NCBI GenBank assembly: GCA_025356415.1
Contig: JANXTB010000132.1
Span: 1 to 51,547, forward strand
Source of the DNA: Hyphomicrobiales bacterium
GTDB taxonomy: Bacteria; Pseudomonadota; Alphaproteobacteria; Rhizobiales; Beijerinckiaceae
Direction of reading: 5' to 3'
Length of the DNA: 51,547 nucleotides
Each line of letters starts with the position of its first letter. Within the stretch, counting starts at the first letter, position 1. A program made the translations under genes and the position numbers. The notes under the pieces are model-generated. The model searched no databases, had not been told where the DNA came from, and saw nothing but the letters and a program-made list of their open reading frames with translations. Of this stretch, positions 44,853 to 51,547 are shown in pieces.

Positions 44853-47813
44853 TCAGGCCGCGAAGGCCTCGTCGAGGAATGCTTTGAGCTGTGCGAGATG
44901 CTTGGACATCAGGCCCGTCGCGGTGGCGGCGGAAGCCGGACGACCGACGTAGCGCGCGCGCTTCGTCTTGCCGCTCGTCTGTCCGAGCACCCATTCGAGA
45001 TACGGCTCGACGAAGGTCCATGACCCCATGTTCTTGGGCTCTTCCTGGCACCAGACGATGTCGGCTTTCTTGAAGCGCGACAGCTCGCCCACGAGCGCCT
45101 TGAGCGGGAACGGATAGAGCTGCTCGACGCGCAGGAGATAAACGTCGTCGATGCCGCGCTTCTCGCGCTCTTCGTAGAGATCGTAATAAACCTTGCCGGT
45201 GCACAGCACGACGCGGCGGATCTTGTCGTCCTTGACGAGCTTGGTCTTCTCGTCACGGCCCTGCTCCGCATCATCCCAAAGCAGACGATGGAAGGATGTG
45301 CCGGTGGCGAGCTCGTCGAGGCGCGACACGGCGCGCTTGTGACGAAGCAGCGACTTCGGCGTCATCAGGATCAGCGGCTTGCGGATATCGCGCTTGAGCT
45401 GGCGGCGCAGGGCGTGGAAGTAATTCGCCGGCGTCGTGCAGTTGGCGACCTGCATGTTGTCTTCCGCGCACATCTGCAGGAAGCGCTCAAGGCGCGCCGA
45501 GGAATGCTCCGGACCCTGCCCTTCATAGCCATGCGGCAGAAGGCAGACGAGGCCCGACATGCGCAGCCACTTGCGTTCTCCCGACGAGATGAACTGGTCG
45601 AACAGAACCTGCGCGCCGTTGGCGAAGTCGCCGAACTGGGCTTCCCACAACGTCAGCGCATTCGGCTCGGTGAGCGAATAGCCGTATTCGAAGCCGAGCA
45701 CGGCCTCTTCCGAGAGCATCGAATTGATGACCTCGTAACGGGCCTGGCCTTCGCGGATGTTGTTGAGCGGCACGTAACGCGCTTCGGTCTCCTGGTCGAT
45801 CAGCACCGAATGGCGCTGCGAGAAGGTGCCGCGCTCGCAATCCTGACCGGAAAGCCGCACGCGATTGCCCTCGTCGACGAGCGTGCCGAAAGCCAGCGCC
45901 TCGCCCATCGCCCAATCGATATCCTGCCCCGTCTCGATCATCTTGCGACGACCTTCGAGGAAGCGGCCGATGGTCTTGTGGACGTTGAAGTCGGCGGGAA
46001 CGGACGAGATCTTCTCGCCGAGTTCCTTCAGCTTCGCGAGATCGACGCCAGTCTGGCCGCGACGCGCGTCATCGCTCGTGTCGCCCGCCGGGCGCATGCC
46101 CGACCAGCGGCCGTCGAGCCAATCCGCCTTGTTGGGCTTGTAGCTCTGGCCGGCTTCGAATTCGGCGTCGAGGCGCGCGCGCCAATCGGCCTGCACCTTG
46201 TCGATTTCGCCCTGCGTCATCACGCCCTGCTCGACGAGCTTCTTCGAGTAGATCTCGAGCGTCGATTCGTGGCCGCGAATCTTCTTGTACATCAGCGGCT
46301 GGGTGAAGCCCGGCTCGTCGCCTTCGTTATGGCCGAAGCGGCGATAGCAGAACATGTCGATGACGACAGGCTTGTGGAACTTCTGCCGGAACTCGATCGC
46401 AATCTTTGCGGCGTAAACCACCGCTTCCGGATCGTCGCCATTCACGTGGAAGATCGGCGCCTCGATCATCTTCGCCACATCGGACGGATAGGGCGAGGAG
46501 CGCGAGTAGCGCAGATAGGTGGTGAAGCCGATCTGGTTGTTCACGATGAAGTGGATCGAACCGCCGGTGCGATGGCCTTTCAGGCCCGACAGGCCGAAGC
46601 ATTCCGCGATGACGCCCTGGCCCGCGAAAGCCGCGTCGCCATGGATCAGCAGCGGCAGCACCTTGGCGCGCTCGACCACGTCGCCCATCTGGTCCTGCTT
46701 CGCGCGCACCTTGCCGAGCACCACGGGATCGGCGATCTCGAGATGCGAGGGGTTGGCGGTGAGCGACAGATGCACCTTGTTGCCGTCGAACTCGCGGTCC
46801 GACGAGGCGCCGAGATGATACTTCACGTCGCCCGAGCCTTCGACTTCATCAGGCGTGAACGAACCGCCCTTGAACTCGTGGAAGATGGCGCGATGCGGCT
46901 TGCCCATCACCTGCGCGAGCACGTTCAGGCGGCCGCGATGCGCCATGCCGAGCACGATGTCGCGCACGCCGAGCGCGCCGCCGCGCTTGATGATCTGCTC
47001 CAGCGCCGGAACCATCGCTTCGCCGCCATCAAGGCCGAAGCGCTTGGTGCCACGGAAGCGCAGGTCGCAGAACTTCTCGAAGCCTTCAGCCTCGACGAGC
47101 TTCGTGAGAATCGCGCGCTTGCCTTCGCGCGTGAAGGTGATCTCCTTATCCGGACCTTCGATGCGTTCCTGCATCCAGGCCTTTTCGGCCGGATCGGACA
47201 TGTGCATGAATTCGAAGCCGATCGTGTCGCAATAGGTGCGGCGCAGGATCGCCATCATTTCCGGGATTGTCGCGAAGTCGAGGCCGAGCACGCGATCGAT
47301 GAAGATCTTGCGGTCGTAATCGGCTTCCGTGAAACCGTAGCTCGAGGGATGCAGCTCTTCGTGATCCTTCGGCGGTTCGAGGCCGAGCGGGTCGAGATTG
47401 GCGTGCAAATGGCCGCGCATGCGATAGGCGCGGATCATCATCAGCGCGCGAACGGAATCGCGCGTGGCGCGCAGTACGTCGGCCTGCGAGACTTCGACGC
47501 CCTTGGTTGCGGCCGTCTTCTGGATCTTGTCGCCGATCTTCTTTTCGACGACGCCCCAGTCGCCATCGAGCGCGGAGACAAGTTCGCCATTGGCGTGGAT
47601 CGGCCAGTTGGCTTTCTGCCATGAGGCGCCCTTGGCGCTCTTCTCGACAGCGGCCGGATCGTCTTTCAACGCGCCAAAGAATGTCTGCCATTCGGCGTCT
47701 ACGCTGGCCGGGTCCTTCTCATACTTCGCGTAGAGATCCTCGATATAGGCCGCATTGGCGCCATAGAGGAAAGAGGTCGAGAGCAGAGCGTCGTTGATGT
47801 CCTGACGTGCCAT
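44853..47813 (-). CDS. odhA: 2-oxoglutarate dehydrogenase E1
   Basis: The 986-aa thiamine-diphosphate enzyme decarboxylates 2-oxoglutarate. An N-terminal segment ([33 protein letters not shown]) is followed by [54 protein letters not shown] and the [15 protein letters not shown] motif, and the C-terminal pyrimidine domain has [21 protein letters not shown]. Length and motifs are full. It is transcribed after sucCD, separated by a terminator-like hairpin at 47910-47935. Confidence 0.97.
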   Translation of the reverse strand: MARQDINDALLSTSFLYGANAAYIEDLYAKYEKDPASVDAEWQTFFGALKDDPAAVEKSAKGASWQKANWPIHANGELVSALDGDWGVVEKKIGDKIQKTAATKGVEVSQADVLRATRDSVRALMMIRAYRMRGHLHANLDPLGLEPPKDHEELHPSSYGFTEADYDRKIFIDRVLGLDFATIPEMMAILRRTYCDTIGFEFMHMSDPAEKAWMQERIEGPDKEITFTREGKRAILTKLVEAEGFEKFCDLRFRGTKRFGLDGGEAMVPALEQIIKRGGALGVRDIVLGMAHRGRLNVLAQVMGKPHRAIFHEFKGGSFTPDEVEGSGDVKYHLGASSDREFDGNKVHLSLTANPSHLEIADPVVLGKVRAKQDQMGDVVERAKVLPLLIHGDAAFAGQGVIAECFGLSGLKGHRTGGSIHFIVNNQIGFTTYLRYSRSSPYPSDVAKMIEAPIFHVNGDDPEAVVYAAKIAIEFRQKFHKPVVIDMFCYRRFGHNEGDEPGFTQPLMYKKIRGHESTLEIYSKKLVEQGVMTQGEIDKVQADWRARLDAEFEAGQSYKPNKADWLDGRWSGMRPAGDTSDDARRGQTGVDLAKLKELGEKISSVPADFNVHKTIGRFLEGRRKMIETGQDIDWAMGEALAFGTLVDEGNRVRLSGQDCERGTFSQRHSVLIDQETEARYVPLNNIREGQARYEVINSMLSEEAVLGFEYGYSLTEPNALTLWEAQFGDFANGAQVLFDQFISSGERKWLRMSGLVCLLPHGYEGQGPEHSSARLERFLQMCAEDNMQVANCTTPANYFHALRRQLKRDIRKPLILMTPKSLLRHKRAVSRLDELATGTSFHRLLWDDAEQGRDEKTKLVKDDKIRRVVLCTGKVYYDLYEEREKRGIDDVYLLRVEQLYPFPLKALVGELSRFKKADIVWCQEEPKNMGSWTFVEPYLEWVLGQTSGKTKRARYVGRPASAATATGLMSKHLAQLKAFLDEAFAA

Positions 47814-47904
47814 ATCGGTTCACCTGGTCAGATTGCGCCGAATCGCCGTGTGCGAATCGCGCGTCCCGTTTCCGCGTGGAAGATTGCGAAATTGCGGCGG
47901 GTGG

Positions 47905-47935
47905 AAAATCCCGCCGCCCGTAATCGGGCGGCGGG
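47905..47935 (-). terminator. Hairpin after sucD
   Basis: CCCGCCGCCCG (47910-47920) pairs with CGGGCGGCGGG (47925-47935) around a 4-nt loop, an 11-bp perfect stem. On the minus strand ATTTT follows. It may terminate or attenuate transcription between sucD and odhA, setting the ratio of succinyl-CoA synthetase to the 2-oxoglutarate complex. Confidence 0.75.
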
Positions 47936-47946
47936 AGGATTTCAGT

Positions 47947-48830
47947 TCAGCCCTTGAGGACTTCGATCAGCGTCGTGCCAAGACGCGCGGGCGACGGCGA
48001 GACGCGGATGCCCGCGGCTTCCATCGCGGCGATCTTGTCTTCCGCGCCGCCCTTGCCACCGGAAATGATGGCGCCGGCATGGCCCATGCGGCGACCGGGA
48101 GGAGCCGTGCGGCCGGCGATGAAGCCAACCATCGGCTTCTTGCGGCCGCGCTTCGCCTCGTCGATGAGGAACTGCGCCGCTTCTTCTTCCGCCGAGCCGC
48201 CGATTTCGCCGATCATGATGATCGACGTCGTCTTGGGATCCGCGAGGAACATCTCGAGCACGTCGATGAACTCGGTGCCCTTGACCGGGTCGCCGCCGAT
48301 GCCGACAGCCGTCGTCTGGCCGAGGCCGACCTGCGTGGTCTGGAACACGGCTTCATAGGTCAGCGTGCCGGAGCGCGAGACGACGCCGACATTGCCGGGC
48401 TTGAAGATGTTGCCCGGCATGATGCCGATCTTGCATTCGCCGGCGGTCATCACGCCCGGGCAGTTCGGGCCGATGAGGCGCGACTTGGAACCGGAAAGCG
48501 AACGCTTCACGCGGATCATGTCGGCGACCGGAATGCCTTCCGTGATGCAGACGATGAGCGGGATTTCAGCCTGGATGGCTTCGCAGATCGCGTCAGCGGC
48601 GCCCGGCGGCGGAACGTAGATCACCGACGCGTCGGCGCCGGTGGCGTCGCGCGCTTCGCCGACCGTGTCGAATACGGGGAGACCCAGATGAATAGCGCCG
48701 CCTTTGCCGGGCGACGTGCCGCCGACCATCTTCGTCCCGTAAGCGATGGCCTGCTCCGAATGGAACGTGCCGTTCTTGCCGGTGAAGCCCTGGCAGATGA
48801 CCTTGGTGTTACGATCGATAAGAACCGACA

Positions 48831-48831
<1 letters not shown>
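47947..48831 (-). CDS. sucD: Succinyl-CoA synthetase subunit alpha
   Basis: The 294-aa subunit has [48 protein letters not shown] and the phosphohistidine region [21 protein letters not shown]. With SucC it interconverts succinyl-CoA and succinate with substrate-level phosphorylation. Its ATG overlaps the sucC stop by 1 bp (TAATG), showing coupled translation. Confidence 0.97.
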
Positions 48832-50030
<1,199 letters not shown>

Positions 50031-50065
50031 CGGAAGGGCTCACATTCCCCTGAAGATGTGGGAAT

Positions 50066-50090
50066 TGCCGGCGGCTTGCCGCCGCCGGCA
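50066..50090 (-). other. Stem-loop in the mdh-sucC spacer
   Basis: TGCCGGCGGC (50066-50075) and GCCGCCGGCA (50081-50090) form a perfect 10-bp stem with a 5-nt loop. There is no T tract of note, so partial termination or mRNA processing between mdh and sucC is more likely than full termination. Confidence 0.55.
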
Positions 50091-50105
50091 AAGGCGGAAG
50101 TCCGC

Positions 50106-51152
<1,047 letters not shown>

Positions 51153-51154
51153 TC

Positions 51155-51340
51155 ACTGACAAGTCGGACGGAAGGCTAAGATTCCGGCGTTCCAGCCTTC
51201 ATATGGTGGGGTGAATGTTGTTCAACATCATAAAAGCGCAGGGCAGTCAGATAGTTACGTAGAAAAAAGTCTCTTAACATCCACGCGAGAGACGGCTGGG
51301 AGAAAGACGTAACAAATTACATTTTTTGTCACTTGTCAGT
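51155..51340. promoter_or_regulatory. Upstream region of mdh with a spaced inverted repeat
   Basis: ACTGACAAGT (51155-51164) and ACTTGTCAGT (51331-51340) are exact inverted copies 166 bp apart, both preceded by TGTC. The stretch between contains AT-rich DNA unlike the coding regions. It presumably carries the promoter of the TCA-cycle operon; whether the repeat is an operator is unknown. Confidence 0.35.
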
Positions 51341-51347
51341 AAGATTC

Positions 51348-51547
51348 TCAGATTTTGCCGCTTGCCAGAATGCGGAGGATCAACCTGACGCAACGGTCGC
51401 AACGCCCGTCCATCTGTGCGCGCGGGACGTCCTTGTCGAGCCTGATCGCGATGGGACTCATGAACCGATAGACCGCATCAAACACGAGCGCGAGCGCCCG
51501 GCGCTGGTCGGCGACGTCGAACCTGCCGCCGCTGGTTCCCACATCCA
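51348..51547 (-). CDS. Hypothetical protein (partial at window edge)
   Basis: An open frame runs to the window edge on the minus strand and ends at 51348 with ...RCDRCVRLILRILASGKI. It contains a CDRC pair and a helical-looking QRRALALVFDAVYRFMSPIAIRLDKD segment. It could be the C-terminal end of a real gene starting beyond the window, with the GTG at 51542 only an internal codon. No family recognised; chance coding cannot be excluded. Confidence 0.35.
   Translation of the reverse strand, partial: DVGTSGGRFDVADQRRALALVFDAVYRFMSPIAIRLDKDVPRAQMDGRCDRCVRLILRILASGKI

Noticed and set aside
45288-47624. 778-codon open frame on the plus strand opposite odhA
   Set aside because: It mirrors the 2-oxoglutarate dehydrogenase E1 gene. 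The long frame follows from high GC at third codon positions; its protein is His/Arg/Glu-rich without any family pattern.

Overview
The window is a chromosomal segment of an alphaproteobacterium, most likely of the order Hyphomicrobiales (Rhizobiales). Evidence for this is the TCA operon order mdh-sucCD-odhAB-lpdA, the purC-purS-purQ / purL-bolA-grxD neighbourhood, an NdvA/ChvA-type glucan exporter, a zeta-type F1-ATPase inhibitor (DUF1476), a two-domain MaoC protein resembling mesaconyl-CoA hydratase of the ethylmalonyl-CoA pathway, HWE-family histidine kinases and a generally high GC content. I do not assign a genus.

Left core region (1-15.2 kb): the 3' part of a fused shikimate kinase/3-dehydroquinate synthase gene; an ndvA-like ABC exporter; a two-subunit 3-oxoacid CoA-transferase; a TctA-TctB fused tripartite tricarboxylate transporter permease; an endonuclease/exonuclease/phosphatase-family protein; a proline-rich small protein; a SWIB-domain protein; a GT87-like membrane protein; a malate/lactate-dehydrogenase-family oxidoreductase in an operon with a TctC-type binding protein; a DEDDh exonuclease; and an EamA transporter.

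Accessory island (about 15.21-30.05 kb): a 21-bp exact direct repeat bounds this stretch. One copy (30025-30045) covers the 3' end of an intact tRNA-Ala(CGC) gene. The other (15208-15228) is an orphan tRNA 3'-end fragment. A large tyrosine integrase lies next to the tRNA, followed by a replication-initiator-like gene. The cargo is a BsuBI/PstI-type type II restriction-modification pair, a second tyrosine recombinase coupled to a DUF488 gene, a quartet of two histidine kinases and two stand-alone receivers, a DUF4337 membrane protein with a second membrane protein, a DUF4145/coiled-coil protein, a secreted SH3-domain protein and a small secreted protein. A 12-bp AT-rich palindrome (GCAATTAATTGC) occurs exactly three times, with two degenerate copies, and all five are inside the island.

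Right core region (30.1-51.5 kb): YggT and YggU; the MaoC hydratase; a PHB-depolymerase-like esterase; an alpha/beta hydrolase; grxD, bolA and purL; an OmpW-like porin; purQ, purS and purC; the ATPase-inhibitor zeta subunit; a XerC-type recombinase; a second DUF4337 protein (paralogue of the island copy); and then, all on the minus strand, mdh-sucC-sucD-odhA-odhB-lpdA, which supply malate dehydrogenase, succinyl-CoA synthetase and the complete 2-oxoglutarate dehydrogenase complex.

The most notable content is the tRNA-Ala-integrated island, its repeated palindrome and the signalling/defence cargo. No CRISPR array, rRNA operon or recognisable insertion sequence was seen.
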